64,000 nucleotides of DNA from Pontiellaceae bacterium B12227 (GCA_029432775.1 JAROAZ010000010.1:124001-188000), one strand, 5' to 3'; shown: positions 27,183-36,674, numbered from the stretch's first letter. Made by a program: numbers and translations. Notes: generated by a model from the sequence alone, not told the origin.

Positions 27183-27648
27183 CATCATGAGGAAGAAACA
27201 GTTGCTCAGTCTCCGCATCCAGCGCCGCCGTCGAGAGCAGCGCGCGCCCGAGGTCTTCGCCGATCCGGATCAGGGCGGATGAACGGAAGTGGATCCGGCG
27301 TCCGAGTCCGCCCCAATCGGTATAGCTTTCGCCGCCGCTGACGAGCGTGAAGTCATCAAAATCATACGCGTACTCATAGATGCTCGGCGTGCCGCCCGCG
27401 GCGAAACTGCGCACAAACAAAAACCGGGAGCCGTCATACGCCACACCTTTCCAGACATTGGAATCAAACGGCTGCGTCGGAAACATGCGGGCCGCCGTGT
27501 GTTCCGGATCGGTCGGATCGGTGAAGCGGTAGAGCCCCGACCCCGTTAACCCGGCTCCGCCGTACAGGCCGAAATATTCGCCATCAATGTTGATTTTGCT
27601 GATTGAGAGATCGATGTTCTTTTTTATATTCTCGATCAAACCGCGCAC
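27154..27648 (-). pseudogene. Fragment of an unrecognised gene, fused to rearrangement junctions
   Basis: An open frame of 164 codons on the minus strand that overlaps the ends of both flanking sulfatase genes. The middle (~27190-27590) has coherent protein-like composition (F-G-L-Y-G-G-A-G-L-T, W-K-G-V-A-Y-D-G-S-R-F-L-F-V-R, Y-E-Y-A-Y-D-F-D-D-F) that I do not recognise; it could be the 3' part of a secreted propeller-like protein. Its first ~15 codons are sulfatase DNA read in another frame, and the end runs into the altered tail of the plus-strand sulfatase gene. It has no credible ribosome site. I interpret it as a truncated insert rather than a working gene. It fills the 400 bases between the two sulfatases. 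Confidence 0.5.
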
Positions 27649-29680
27649 TCAGCTTTTTCACGAGGTCACGATTTTCAGGTTTAGCGGCGAGATTATCCAT
27701 TTCCAGACCGGGACCCGAATGATCGTAGACCTCTTCACCCACTGTCGTTCCGTCACTCATCCGGCTCCATCGTGTATATCGATAGCGGTCTGTTCGCATA
27801 CTGCGTCCCATGACCTCACCGTCACCCAGCCCTCTCGGGAACTGATTAAAAGCGACAGCATTCCACATTGTGGAGGGAGTCTCTAGAACCGGCAGAAAAC
27901 TGCTGCCCTGAAGATTATCCGGAATGCTCAGACCGACAAATTCACAGAGAGTCGGGTAGAGATCAACCGTTTCCACCATGGCGTCTGTGACCGCGTCTTT
28001 TTTAATTCCCGGCCCGGCAATAATCAGTGGGATATGCGTGTCGATTTCGAAGTTTGTGTGTTTGCACCAGTCCCCGTACTCCCCCAACTTATACCCGTGG
28101 TCGCCCCACAGGACGATAATCGTGTTATTGTACAGATCCAGCTGCTTCAGCGCATCAACGAGCCGTCCGACCTGCGCATCGACGAAGCTCACACAGGCAT
28201 AATATCCCTGGATCAGCTTGCGGGAATCTTCGTCCGGCATCAGTCCTTTGGCCGGCATGCCGTAATACTTCCGAAGCTCCCCGTTAATGGAATCCCAACT
28301 GGCAAATGCAAAGTGCTCGACATCGGGCTTGTCGGAAGACGGGATTTCAATTTGAGACGGATCGTACAGGTCCCAGTATTTTTTAGGTGCCACAAACGGC
28401 AGGTGAGGCTTCACAAAGCCGACAGCCAGAAAAAACGGCTGATCCTTCAGGGCGGTCATCCGCTCGATGGCATGCGTGGCAACCAGTGCGTCGTCATGAT
28501 CCGATTCCGGAAGCGCAAATTCCGCCCAGGGAACCGGGATCCCTTCGCATCGGGGATACGTGGTCTGCAGCTCCGTCCGGTTTCCGGCCGAGATTTTTTC
28601 CCGCCCGGCAACCATCGCCTGTGGCAGCCAGGTGGGCCGACTCCACGACAGCTCATCATCGCTGTTTCCATGACCGGTATGATAGATCTTTCCCATTCCC
28701 TCCACGGCGTAGCCCGCCTGAATAAACCGCTGAGGCAAGGTCACAATATCCGGGGCCTTCGTTCGGAAAAAGGTGCCGAGGTCATAAATGCCCAGCCCGT
28801 CGGGCCGCACTCCGGTCAGCAGCGTGGTTCGGGAAACCGAACAAATGGCGAACTGGGTATAGGCCCGATCAAACCGAATTCCGTTGTTTGCCAGCGTATC
28901 GATGTTCGGGCTTTTTATCTGATGCGCGCCATAACAATTCAGCTCCGGCCTCAAATCGTCGATGGCAATGAAGAGAACATTTGGCTTTTGGGCCCCGTCA
29001 TCGAGACGACCTTCGCTTCCCGGTTCCGGGAAGGTCTGAACGTTAAAGTGATCATAGCGTCCTGCCGGAGTGCGCCCCCCTGCCTGAAGACAATAGAACC
29101 CGGCATACCCGCCGGCGAAGGTAGAATCCACGGCCTCTGTTACGGTATTTAAAACAGTTCTTGATCCGGCTTCGGTAATCTCAAGTGAAATGGCACCATG
29201 AAGATCTGCTGAAATACGTAATGTATAATATTGATCGGCATGCAGATCCTGCGTCGTCGTTTGATCCGAAAGCACTGCACTGATCTTCCCATCAACACAT
29301 TTGATAATCTGATACAGATTTCCATAGCTTCGAATGCGAGCCGCATAGTAGTTCGTCGGATTCTGATAATTGAAAACGACTCCGCCGTAGGCCCCCTTGA
29401 GCAGGACATCCGCCGAAAAGAAAAACTTAGTATCTAACATGATCTCTTCATTGTACAGCACCGCAGTCCGGTTCGGCGCAGAATCACATTGCAACTCAGA
29501 AGCATTGATCCGCCAAGTGGCACCCGCAACATCCGGCGCACTGTTTCTCCAACCCGCACCCATCACCGCCCCATTGGAGCTATAGTCTGTATTCGCCCGC
29601 GCGAAGTCATCCGTTAACGAGGCCCCGAGCACGACCGACGCCCCCATCATCATCACAGCAAGTGCTCTGTATACGCTCAT
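27584..29680 (-). CDS. Secreted LamG-like domain plus iduronate-2-sulfatase-like sulfatase
   Basis: About 698 residues. A signal peptide (M-S-V-Y-R-A-L-A-V-M-M-M-G-A-S-V-V-L-G-A) leads into a LamG-like sandwich (~20-210; F-A-R-A-N-T-D-Y, D-V-L-L-K-G-A-Y-G-G-V-V-F-N-Y-Q) found also in two other proteins here. The sulfatase starts at ~228 with N-V-L-F-I-A-I-D-D-L-R. The formylglycine motif is C-S-V-S-R near residue 279, with Val where CxPxR has Pro, as in some iduronate-2-sulfatase relatives; W-G-D-H-G-Y-K-L-G-E matches that group. An upstream in-frame start at 29716 is possible. The 3' end overlaps a gene fragment, and the last residues (N-Q-Q-N-Q-H) may have been changed by the same rearrangement. 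It follows the BNR_4 gene by 56 bases. Confidence 0.85.
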   Translation of the reverse strand: MSVYRALAVMMMGASVVLGASLTDDFARANTDYSSNGAVMGAGWRNSAPDVAGATWRINASELQCDSAPNRTAVLYNEEIMLDTKFFFSADVLLKGAYGGVVFNYQNPTNYYAARIRSYGNLYQIIKCVDGKISAVLSDQTTTQDLHADQYYTLRISADLHGAISLEITEAGSRTVLNTVTEAVDSTFAGGYAGFYCLQAGGRTPAGRYDHFNVQTFPEPGSEGRLDDGAQKPNVLFIAIDDLRPELNCYGAHQIKSPNIDTLANNGIRFDRAYTQFAICSVSRTTLLTGVRPDGLGIYDLGTFFRTKAPDIVTLPQRFIQAGYAVEGMGKIYHTGHGNSDDELSWSRPTWLPQAMVAGREKISAGNRTELQTTYPRCEGIPVPWAEFALPESDHDDALVATHAIERMTALKDQPFFLAVGFVKPHLPFVAPKKYWDLYDPSQIEIPSSDKPDVEHFAFASWDSINGELRKYYGMPAKGLMPDEDSRKLIQGYYACVSFVDAQVGRLVDALKQLDLYNNTIIVLWGDHGYKLGEYGDWCKHTNFEIDTHIPLIIAGPGIKKDAVTDAMVETVDLYPTLCEFVGLSIPDNLQGSSFLPVLETPSTMWNAVAFNQFPRGLGDGEVMGRSMRTDRYRYTRWSRMSDGTTVGEEVYDHSGPGLEMDNLAAKPENRDLVKKLSARFDREYKKEHRSLNQQNQH

Positions 29681-29736
29681 ACCATTCTCGTTACTTTTAT
29701 ATTTTCCACTGGACACACAACCGATCGGGCGCGTCG

Positions 29737-31209
29737 TTAATTTGATTTATAAACCGAATCCACCAGTCGCTGAACGCTGACATCAAGGAAGGCAAGCCCC
29801 TTCCCTGACTGTTGAGCGCAGGGATCAACCGTTATAGACAACACCCCGTCCCGGTCCATACGCTGCCGGTCGGGCTTGGATGCATCTTCGAAGGTATAAT
29901 CCGGCCCGGCCAGCCGGGCGGTCCGCCACTCCGTCCAGTGATCCCGGCTCCTCGCCACATGGCAACGAATCCCTTCACCGCCGGTCTGGAAATAGATGAT
30001 GACGGTGTCATCCGGCGCGACGACGATTGCAGGACGGGCATGATGTTTATATTTTTTCAGTATTTTGCTGCGGTGCCATTGGCCGGCATCATCCCGCCAA
30101 TAGTGGAAATAATTCTGACGGGGCTGCTGCGATTCATCCATCCGGTCACTCATGGTCAGCCGGTTTTCAGGCTGATAGACCGTCTCCATCTGCAACATCG
30201 CCACATGGGGATTCCCTTTGGAGTCGAGAGCCATTCCACACTGGTTGATCACCCATGAAAACACCGGAATTTCGAAGACGACGATTCCTTCGCTGTCGAT
30301 TGAAATCTGTTCGCCGCGGCAGGTGTCCGCAATCTGAACCCCTGCATTGTTTTTCCAGGTTCGTCCGTGATCATCGCTGTATGCATAGTTCAGGTCGTGA
30401 TTCGAGGCATAGGTATGGCCCCAGCGTTTTGATTCGTCGGGGTTCGTATCCCGCTCACGCCAAATCCAGGTCAAATGCAGCCGGCCCTTTTGATCAAAGA
30501 GCAGTTCCTGAAGATACGCATTGCGCATCGTACTGCCCTGCTCGCCCCACTCGGCATAAAATCCTTCCCCGCTCAGGAGCCGGTCCGCGATCCGCGTCCA
30601 TTTGCCGCTGGCTGCATCATATTCGTAAAAAACAATATCCCCGTCTCCCGAAATTCCGTCGCGGCAGAAAAAGTACAGATCTCCCTCGTGGCCATTCACA
30701 AAGCGGGGATACGTTACAGACGCCGGCTCCTGGTCCGCAATCGGTTGTTCGGGTTCAAAATCCGCGACGCTGATCACGCTGGGGGGTGCCGTGAGAAAGC
30801 CTTTGTGACTGCGCGTATAGTGCAGTTCGTTGTTGTGGTGATCCCAGGAGAGATGAAGCCGTCCATCGCCGGGACTGATGCCGAGCACGACATTGCGATG
30901 GCCGTCGAGTGAATATCGTTCATCATTGCCGTGTTTTTCAGCCAGGATATAGTTTCCGAAGCGAATCTGCTGGAACGCATCGGTCTTCAAATTGCGGCGC
31001 ACCAGCGCCAGAACTCGATCATCATCCCAGTACAATGCATATTGATAATCCCCATAGCTGATCACTTTGTCCTGATCGAATGATGCCCACGAAACGGGCC
31101 AAACTGCATCATCGACTTTCAACACATGATTCGGCACCGCCTGCGGCGTTGCGGCGCACACCGCAACCAGACAAAACCCCATCAGAAATCCGCTGTAAAT
31201 CCACTTCAT
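29737..31209 (-). CDS. Secreted BNR_4-type beta-propeller, possible polysaccharide lyase or hydrolase
   Basis: About 490 residues with a signal peptide (M-K-W-I-Y-S-G-F-L-M-G-F-C-L-V-A-V-C-A-A). The body reads as a seven-bladed propeller: Y-S-L-D-G-H-R-N-V-V-L-G-I-S, G-R-L-H-L-S-W-D-H-H, then Asp-box-like turns S-D-D-H-G-R-T-W. This is the BNR_4 group, which includes ulvan-lyase-type PL24/PL25 relatives and many uncharacterised glycan-active proteins. The conserved G-H and D-H-H histidines are present, which fits an active enzyme, but lyase activity is inference. The frame is open from 31410, yet the signal peptide places the start at 31209. It is 16 bases after an isomerase/epimerase gene and probably part of the symporter-headed operon. 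Confidence 0.75.
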   Translation of the reverse strand: MKWIYSGFLMGFCLVAVCAATPQAVPNHVLKVDDAVWPVSWASFDQDKVISYGDYQYALYWDDDRVLALVRRNLKTDAFQQIRFGNYILAEKHGNDERYSLDGHRNVVLGISPGDGRLHLSWDHHNNELHYTRSHKGFLTAPPSVISVADFEPEQPIADQEPASVTYPRFVNGHEGDLYFFCRDGISGDGDIVFYEYDAASGKWTRIADRLLSGEGFYAEWGEQGSTMRNAYLQELLFDQKGRLHLTWIWRERDTNPDESKRWGHTYASNHDLNYAYSDDHGRTWKNNAGVQIADTCRGEQISIDSEGIVVFEIPVFSWVINQCGMALDSKGNPHVAMLQMETVYQPENRLTMSDRMDESQQPRQNYFHYWRDDAGQWHRSKILKKYKHHARPAIVVAPDDTVIIYFQTGGEGIRCHVARSRDHWTEWRTARLAGPDYTFEDASKPDRQRMDRDGVLSITVDPCAQQSGKGLAFLDVSVQRLVDSVYKSN

Positions 31210-31225
31210 AAATATGTGTTCCGTT

Positions 31226-32011
31226 CTATTTTTCAATCCATTGACGCAGGGTTTGTGCATCCTCCAGAAACTGCTCGGGGCTGTCCCCCCGGACAAATTC
31301 AAGCAGTGCGAAGCGATCTTGCCGAGGAGGCAGCGCAGCCAAATAATGCTTCCACTCCGTGGCTGCCTCCTGAAGAGGACGGCGCTCGATATTTTCACCC
31401 CAATTTCCACGAGTCGGATGAAACGCCCAGTTAAACACGTGAAGATTCATGATCCGCTCTTTGAATGTTTTCAGCCCCTGCAGGCGATACTCAAAATCAG
31501 ACAGCCAGTAAATCGGCTGCCAATAGATGTACAGGTTGGGATGGTTTATTTCGTCCAGCAGCACCCGGGTCGCGGCATTGCTGTCCGTGAGCGAATTCAT
31601 ATGAAATTCGAGTGCGAGGCGCACGCCCGCCGCAGCGGCGGCATCCAAATCTCTGCGCAGTTTGTCGGCGAACTGTTGTCGATAGGTTTCTCCGGCCGCT
31701 TCGGAGGGGCGCGATCCGGGCCAGATGCGGATGGTGTCAGTCCCCAGCGCGAACGCCGCGGCGAGAACCGGCGCAAAATCCTGCTCCTGATCCTCCTCTT
31801 CAAGAACGCGGTAATAGGAACCGTACGACGAAACCTCGAGCCCCGCATCACGCGTGATTTCGCGCGCCGTTTTCGCGGCCGCCAGATCGCCGGGTTTCAC
31901 ATGGATATCACCGCCCCACTCCACAGCATTCAGACCCGCCTTTTTAACGAGATCCACAATCTGCGGAACATCAAACTGCCTGAATGTGACAGAACATATA
32001 CCGGTTTTCAT
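31226..32011 (-). CDS. Sugar phosphate isomerase/epimerase-type TIM barrel
   Basis: About 261 residues of the xylose-isomerase-like (AP endonuclease 2) fold. Typical pieces are N-A-V-E-W-G-G-D-I-H-V after the first helix, T-I-R-I-W-P-G-S, L-A-L-E-F-H-M-N-S-L-T-D with a probable catalytic Glu and metal His near residue 145, and M-N-L-H-V-F-N-W. Members isomerise or epimerise sugars or keto-acids in the cytoplasm. Three ATG codons stand in a row; GAGG is best placed for the third (32011). The gene lies 12 bases after a 2-hydroxyacid dehydrogenase gene and before a secreted propeller, consistent with catabolism of the sugar released outside. The exact substrate cannot be told. Confidence 0.82.
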   Translation of the reverse strand: MKTGICSVTFRQFDVPQIVDLVKKAGLNAVEWGGDIHVKPGDLAAAKTAREITRDAGLEVSSYGSYYRVLEEEDQEQDFAPVLAAAFALGTDTIRIWPGSRPSEAAGETYRQQFADKLRRDLDAAAAAGVRLALEFHMNSLTDSNAATRVLLDEINHPNLYIYWQPIYWLSDFEYRLQGLKTFKERIMNLHVFNWAFHPTRGNWGENIERRPLQEAATEWKHYLAALPPRQDRFALLEFVRGDSPEQFLEDAQTLRQWIEK

Positions 32012-32023
32012 CATCATTCCTCT

Positions 32024-33016
32024 TTATAACTGGTCCGCTTCCACCTGATACCGCAGAGGCTCTCCCTTTTCGAAGCGTGAAAACTCTTCTATCATATAGT
32101 CCGCCATGCGCGCCAACTCACGTCCTTTTGACCCCGCAATATGAGCGCTCAGGCGGATATTCGGAAGAGAATAGAGCTCCGAACCGTCTGGCGGCGGCTC
32201 CTCGATCTGCACATCCAGCAATGCGGTCAAATCCGGGCGGTTTTTCATGACGCGGATCAGCCCCGCTTCATCCACCTGCCGCCCCCGGCCCACATTCATA
32301 AACACGGCGTTTGGAGGCATCTGCTCAAACAGCGGCGCATTCAGCACCCCGACATTATCATCACGGTCCGGAAACAAATTAACGACCACTGCAGAGGACG
32401 AGAACCCCTCAGCCAGCGACACGGCTCGTCGCTCGGCGCGCGATGGAATGACGACGACCTCCAGACAGTGCTGCTTGAGCCACTTCTGGAGAAGCGCGGA
32501 TATTCTGCCGTTGCCGAGAATGGATACCCGCTGCCGGTAGTTTCCAAATTTTTCAAAACAGCGTGTTCTCTGCTCATTCCAGACCTCTGCACCGGTCGGA
32601 ACATTCTGAAAATATCCGGCCCCGGCCAATAAAATCTGGGCCAGCGCAAATTCCGCAACCGGCACCGCATTGGCCGATGACGCGCTGCAGACGATCACTC
32701 CGTTCTCTTCGAAGGGTGCGCGAAACGGCCGGGTTGCCCCGGCCGCATAAAACAGCACGCTGAGCTGTGGAAACTGCCGCACCTGTTCGCCGGTCAGCGG
32801 AAGCATGCCCCACGTTGAAAAGATCACCTGGAGATCCTGCAGCTTCCCGAGATGCTCATCCAGATTATCAGAGGTGATGATTTCAGGATAGAAGTCCGTT
32901 CGTTCCGCCAGCTGGTTGCGCTGATCCGCGGTATACACCGCGTTCACGGCCTGCTGCGCAGATCCTTCCGCGTTTCCGTTCACAAAAAATGCCGCTTTTA
33001 TTTTCTCTGCCATCAT
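32024..33016 (-). CDS. D-2-hydroxyacid dehydrogenase family protein
   Basis: About 330 residues with the NAD-binding fold of the D-isomer-specific 2-hydroxyacid dehydrogenases: V-S-I-L-G-N-G-R-I-S near residue 160, F-M-N-V-G-R-G-R-Q-V-D with the substrate Arg, D-V-Q-I-E-E-P-P, and the catalytic His in L-S-A-H-I-A-G-S near the end. The first glycine loop is G-N-G-R-I-S rather than G-x-G-x-x-G, a mild departure. It probably oxidises or reduces a sugar-derived hydroxyacid in the cytoplasm. It starts 18 bases after the SSS symporter gene, so transport and metabolism are joined. Start chosen at ATG 33016, after GGAAAAG; ATG 33013 is equally possible. Confidence 0.85.
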   Translation of the reverse strand: MMAEKIKAAFFVNGNAEGSAQQAVNAVYTADQRNQLAERTDFYPEIITSDNLDEHLGKLQDLQVIFSTWGMLPLTGEQVRQFPQLSVLFYAAGATRPFRAPFEENGVIVCSASSANAVPVAEFALAQILLAGAGYFQNVPTGAEVWNEQRTRCFEKFGNYRQRVSILGNGRISALLQKWLKQHCLEVVVIPSRAERRAVSLAEGFSSSAVVVNLFPDRDDNVGVLNAPLFEQMPPNAVFMNVGRGRQVDEAGLIRVMKNRPDLTALLDVQIEEPPPDGSELYSLPNIRLSAHIAGSKGRELARMADYMIEEFSRFEKGEPLRYQVEADQL

Positions 33017-33034
33017 CTTTTCCAAAAATTGATC

Positions 33035-34783
33035 TTAGGCCTTACGGGTCCGAAATTTCGCCACGCCCACCATGAACAGCCCGACAAACAGAATGAACAG
33101 ACAAATACTGAGAATGCAGATTCGCCCGGAAAGCGGGTTGGGAATCAAAAGCAGCAGCATGAGAAGCAGCGAGGTGGCGATGGCGAGGATTCCGATCACC
33201 TTCAACTGATTGGTGTCGTTGGATTCCCCGACTTCTTTTTCGAAATCAACCGGGCGGTGCATCCGGGCATAAAACTCCTCACACCGGATTTTATACTCTT
33301 TCGGACTGCGTTTATAGAAGAGCGTCGAAAGCATAAATGCCGCCACCGAGGTAAAGAAAACGATGAATCCCTTCCCCTGATAGCTCAACCCCCACCCGAA
33401 TACTTTATCCAGCACCGACGGGGCAAACCCGGCAAACATCGATGCCAGCACCGCCCACGATGCCGTCTTTTTGATGAACAGGCACAGTAGCATCGGAACC
33501 ATAATGGGAAGAACCAAAAAGCCCATCACGTTGAGCAGAAAATCAAAAATGGAAAGCTCCCGCATACTGGAATAAAAGAGTGCCAGCAGCGTAATCGCCA
33601 TACCGAGAAAAAATGTCGCCGCCTTCCCGGCCAGAATCTGCCGCTGATCGCTCCACTCCGCCCAGAGGAGCCAGCGGCGGAACACGGGGATGATATCGCG
33701 GACAATCATGGCCGCGTTGCGGTTCAGAGCCACATCCAGAGAACTGACCGATGCGGAAAACATCGCCACCACCATCAGCCCCATCAGGCCAGCGGGCAGC
33801 AGGTTTTCCGCGGCAATCACATAGGAAAACTCCATCGCCTTCACCATATCCGGGCGGGCCGCAGCAACCTCAACGCTGTAAAACAGACGCGATGCCATCG
33901 GCGGAATAAACCAGATAAACGCGCCGACCGCCATCAGGCCGGCCGCGAAGAAAGATGCCCGACTGGCCTCCCGGCCATCCTTGGCCGCAAAATAACGAAC
34001 CGACTGCATGACACCGGTCATGGAAAAAAACTGTGTCAGGGCCGTAAACAAAAACCAGCTCACGCCGTATTTCACATTCCAGAACCCGGCGGTGTCATTG
34101 ACCGGGCTGATCAATTGATACTGCTGCGAAAGCTCGGGGTTCGCTTTGATCAGCCCGAAAAACTCTGAAACTCCGCCGGTTTTCATAAAGCACAAAACGG
34201 CCAGCAGAATGGTCATCGAAACGAGAATGAGTCCCTGGACAAATGAATTGGCCAGAATCCCCCAGTTTCCGCCGATGGTGCAATAGATGGTTACAATCAA
34301 GCCGACCGCCAGGATCACCCACACCGGAGAGACCTCCGGAACCAGCCGCTGCGTGAACACGGAAAGACCGTACAACGCCACCCCGGCAAAAATAAGGGTT
34401 TGAAGAACAAACACATAGGCCATGGTCTGTTCGGTGCGGGGTCCAAAGCGCATGCGAAGCACTTCCGCAATCGTTACCACCCGCAACTGCCGGTAGAGGG
34501 CCGCCAGCCCAAACCCGCAAATCAGCAAGGAGAAAACATTCGTGCCGTAGATTGCCATCGGGCTCCAGCCGGATTCATAGATCCCGACCGCATTCCCGGT
34601 AAAGGTGTAGGAACTGATCAGCGCCATGAACATATTTGTGCCGATCAGCCACCACGTTCCTTTGCTCCCCGCCTTGAAATATTCCTCACTGTTTTTGTTC
34701 TGCCTGCTGAAGATGACTCCAACAATCACCAGAAACAGCAGATACACACTGATGGTACTGATCTCTATCCATGGAATTTGCAT
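33035..34783 (-). CDS. Sodium:solute symporter (SSS family)
   Basis: 582 residues with about 14 hydrophobic helices. The start I-E-I-S-T-I-S-V-Y-L-L-F-L-V-I-V-G-V-I-F and the loop S-E-E-Y-F-K-A-G-S-K-G-T-W-W-L-I-G are classic SSS features, as are M-A-L-I-S-S-Y-T-F-T-G and the sodium-site helix with S-A-S-V-S-S-L-D. SSS proteins import sugars, acids or nucleosides with Na+. It heads the minus-strand set symporter, dehydrogenase, isomerase, propeller, sulfatase. A 9-base-arm inverted repeat with a 15-base spacer lies 67 bases before the ATG. The fit with a marine Na+-based lifestyle is inference. Confidence 0.92.
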   Translation of the reverse strand: MQIPWIEISTISVYLLFLVIVGVIFSRQNKNSEEYFKAGSKGTWWLIGTNMFMALISSYTFTGNAVGIYESGWSPMAIYGTNVFSLLICGFGLAALYRQLRVVTIAEVLRMRFGPRTEQTMAYVFVLQTLIFAGVALYGLSVFTQRLVPEVSPVWVILAVGLIVTIYCTIGGNWGILANSFVQGLILVSMTILLAVLCFMKTGGVSEFFGLIKANPELSQQYQLISPVNDTAGFWNVKYGVSWFLFTALTQFFSMTGVMQSVRYFAAKDGREASRASFFAAGLMAVGAFIWFIPPMASRLFYSVEVAAARPDMVKAMEFSYVIAAENLLPAGLMGLMVVAMFSASVSSLDVALNRNAAMIVRDIIPVFRRWLLWAEWSDQRQILAGKAATFFLGMAITLLALFYSSMRELSIFDFLLNVMGFLVLPIMVPMLLCLFIKKTASWAVLASMFAGFAPSVLDKVFGWGLSYQGKGFIVFFTSVAAFMLSTLFYKRSPKEYKIRCEEFYARMHRPVDFEKEVGESNDTNQLKVIGILAIATSLLLMLLLLIPNPLSGRICILSICLFILFVGLFMVGVAKFRTRKA

Positions 34784-34849
34784 AAACGTTGTTCTTTCAT
34801 GTCATGGCCGCCGCGCGGCTGTTGGCTTGGGCCCGATGCTTTGATTTGT

Positions 34850-34882
34850 GTGCCCGCTTCAATCGTACAGATTTGCAGGCAC
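34850..34882. promoter_or_regulatory. Putative operator O8 (GTGCCCGCT-N15-TGCAGGCAC)
   Basis: Inverted repeat with 7 of 9 arm positions paired and a 15-base spacer, 67 bases before the SSS symporter start. Geometry and distance match the two TGCGCA-type sites near the XylR-like regulator, but the arm sequence is only partly alike and no clear -10 follows. Confidence 0.4.
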
Positions 34883-34895
34883 GATCCGTGAATTT

Positions 34896-36575
34896 TTATT
34901 CACTCTGCTCGATTTGAAGGCGAATAAACTTTTGATTTTCATCAACCGGGATGGAATTGGAAATAAAGTCGAAATCGCCGATCGTGTCATTGGTTCCGGT
35001 CGCGGTGTAAACGCCGGTTGTCCATACACCGTCCACCAGATCATCTGTAAAAGAGAGCGAGTAGGCGAGAGAATCGTCATCGTTTCGCTGAGGATAGGTA
35101 TAGCTCAGGCCACCGTTGTTTTCGAGGATCGGGCGGTACCCGTCGACAAACCCGTTGGTCGGATTCCCGCCCAGACCGTATTCATAGAGGTTCGGCAGAC
35201 CGTCTTCGTCATAGTCGTGGTCTTCTGCACCGATATCGACGCCCCAGCCTTCCGCCCACCCGGCAAATCCAATCAAGGCAGAGGCCGCAACCCTCACATT
35301 GAAGTTGTCAAACCTGGCATCGGGAGATGCTGTATTTTTTACAAAATACAGCCCGGCATATCCACCGGTAAAGGTGGCCTGATTATCCGAGAAGGTCGTC
35401 GTTGGGTTTAGAACGGCGGACTGCCCCTTCAGGGTCAGCTCGACCGTAAAACTTCCGGCATTATCCGAGGTAATCGATATGGTGTAATACTGATTTCCCG
35501 CGATGGCCTCCGTCGTGTTGTCGTTGATATACGTCCCGCTGATGGCTCCGTTGATGTATCGAACCACCTGGAAGGAGCCGGACGAACCACTCCGGATGCG
35601 GGCCAGATAATAATTGGTGGCATTCTGATAATGGAAAACAACTCCGACGAAGCCCCCTCTCAGCATCACATCCGCCGAATAGCTGCAGTTCGTGTTCATC
35701 GCAACGGCCGTGTTGTAAAGCACGACCGGCTCGGACGGACCGACTACATCACACTCCAGCGAGCCAGACTGGATCCGCCACAGTTCGTTGGTCAGCGCCA
35801 GCTCCGTTGTGTTCCAGTCCGAACCAAGCAATGAACTGTCTGGACTATACACCGTGTCCGCCCGCCCGAAAGAATCAGCCACCCAGAATTCATCACCGGC
35901 CCGGCCCGGGGTCTGAACGATGATGTTGTCAAACTTCGCATCGGGGGAGGCTTCATAATTTTTAAAATACAACCCGGCATATCCACCGGCAAATAGCGTT
36001 CCGCTGACTGAAAAAGCAGTCGTTGGATTTAAAACAGCGGATTGTCCCTGCCGGGTCAGTTCAGCTGTAAAATTCCCATCGTTATCTGAGGTAATCGATA
36101 TTGTGTAGTACTGATTTCCGGCGATCGCCTCCGATGTATCATCGGAGATATAGGTCCCGCTGATGCCGCCATTTATATACCGTACCACCTGAAATGAACC
36201 GGACGAACCGCTCCGGATGCGGGCCAGATAATAATTATCTGCATCCTGATAATTGAACACAATCCCGACGAAGCCACCTTTCAGCATCACATCCGCCGCA
36301 TAGCTGAAGTTCGTGTTCAGAGGAACGGACGTGTTATAAAGCACGGTCGCATCCGTCGCCCCCGTCAGCCCCACCACATCGCACTTCAGCTCTCCCGCTT
36401 CGATCCGCCACAGTTCGTTCGTCAGCGCCGCCCCGGTCGTGTTCCAACCGGAACCAATCAATGCTGCGTCCGGACTGTAATCCGTGTCTGCACGGGTAAA
36501 ATCGTCCGTGAACCCGCTCCCAAACACCATCGATGCACCGAGTAATGCCATTCCGAATAAACCAAATGCCTTCAT
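34896..36575 (-). CDS. Secreted protein with two tandem LamG-like domains and a calcium-type C-terminal module
   Basis: 559 residues with a signal peptide (~18 residues). Residues ~20-225 and ~232-430 are two near-identical LamG-like sandwiches, each with D-x-x-x-R-A-D-T-x-Y-S-P-D, Y-x-A-D-V-M-L-x-G-G-F-V-G and A-G-N-Q-Y-Y-T-I-S-I-T-S-D-N. The same module is joined to sulfatases in two other genes. Here no catalytic domain follows; instead there is D-Y-D-E-D-G-L-P-N-L-Y-E-Y-G-L-G-G-N-P-T and a C-terminal module ending F-I-R-L-Q-I-E-Q-S-E. It may bind glycans or cell surfaces. AAAAGGAG precedes the ATG. A TGCGCA-type inverted repeat lies 66 bases before the start, so it is probably co-regulated with the LamG-sulfatase upstream. 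Confidence 0.75.
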   Translation of the reverse strand: MKAFGLFGMALLGASMVFGSGFTDDFTRADTDYSPDAALIGSGWNTTGAALTNELWRIEAGELKCDVVGLTGATDATVLYNTSVPLNTNFSYAADVMLKGGFVGIVFNYQDADNYYLARIRSGSSGSFQVVRYINGGISGTYISDDTSEAIAGNQYYTISITSDNDGNFTAELTRQGQSAVLNPTTAFSVSGTLFAGGYAGLYFKNYEASPDAKFDNIIVQTPGRAGDEFWVADSFGRADTVYSPDSSLLGSDWNTTELALTNELWRIQSGSLECDVVGPSEPVVLYNTAVAMNTNCSYSADVMLRGGFVGVVFHYQNATNYYLARIRSGSSGSFQVVRYINGAISGTYINDNTTEAIAGNQYYTISITSDNAGSFTVELTLKGQSAVLNPTTTFSDNQATFTGGYAGLYFVKNTASPDARFDNFNVRVAASALIGFAGWAEGWGVDIGAEDHDYDEDGLPNLYEYGLGGNPTNGFVDGYRPILENNGGLSYTYPQRNDDDSLAYSLSFTDDLVDGVWTTGVYTATGTNDTIGDFDFISNSIPVDENQKFIRLQIEQSE

Positions 36576-36600
36576 TCTAGCTCCTTTTGTTTTGATTAGA

Positions 36601-36621
36601 TCAGCATTTTACAAATGCTGA
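36601..36621. repeat. Perfect 9-bp palindrome TCAGCATTT-TAC-AAATGCTGA
   Basis: Inverted repeat with a 3-base loop in the leader of the double-LamG gene. On the minus strand it contains TAAAAT (36606-36611), a possible -10, so it may be an operator or a leader hairpin. There is no U-tract, so a terminator is unlikely. Confidence 0.5.
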
Positions 36622-36637
36622 AAAATGGAAACATCAA

Positions 36638-36670
36638 ATCTACGCATATATGATAAAAATATGCGCATTA
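36638..36670. promoter_or_regulatory. Operator O7 (ATCTACGCA-N15-TGCGCATTA)
   Basis: Inverted repeat with core TACGCA/TGCGCA and a 15-base spacer, 66 bases before the double-LamG gene. It resembles the perfect site before the LamG-sulfatase gene; both spacers begin TAT and are AT-rich. Confidence 0.6.
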
Positions 36671-36674
36671 TTTT

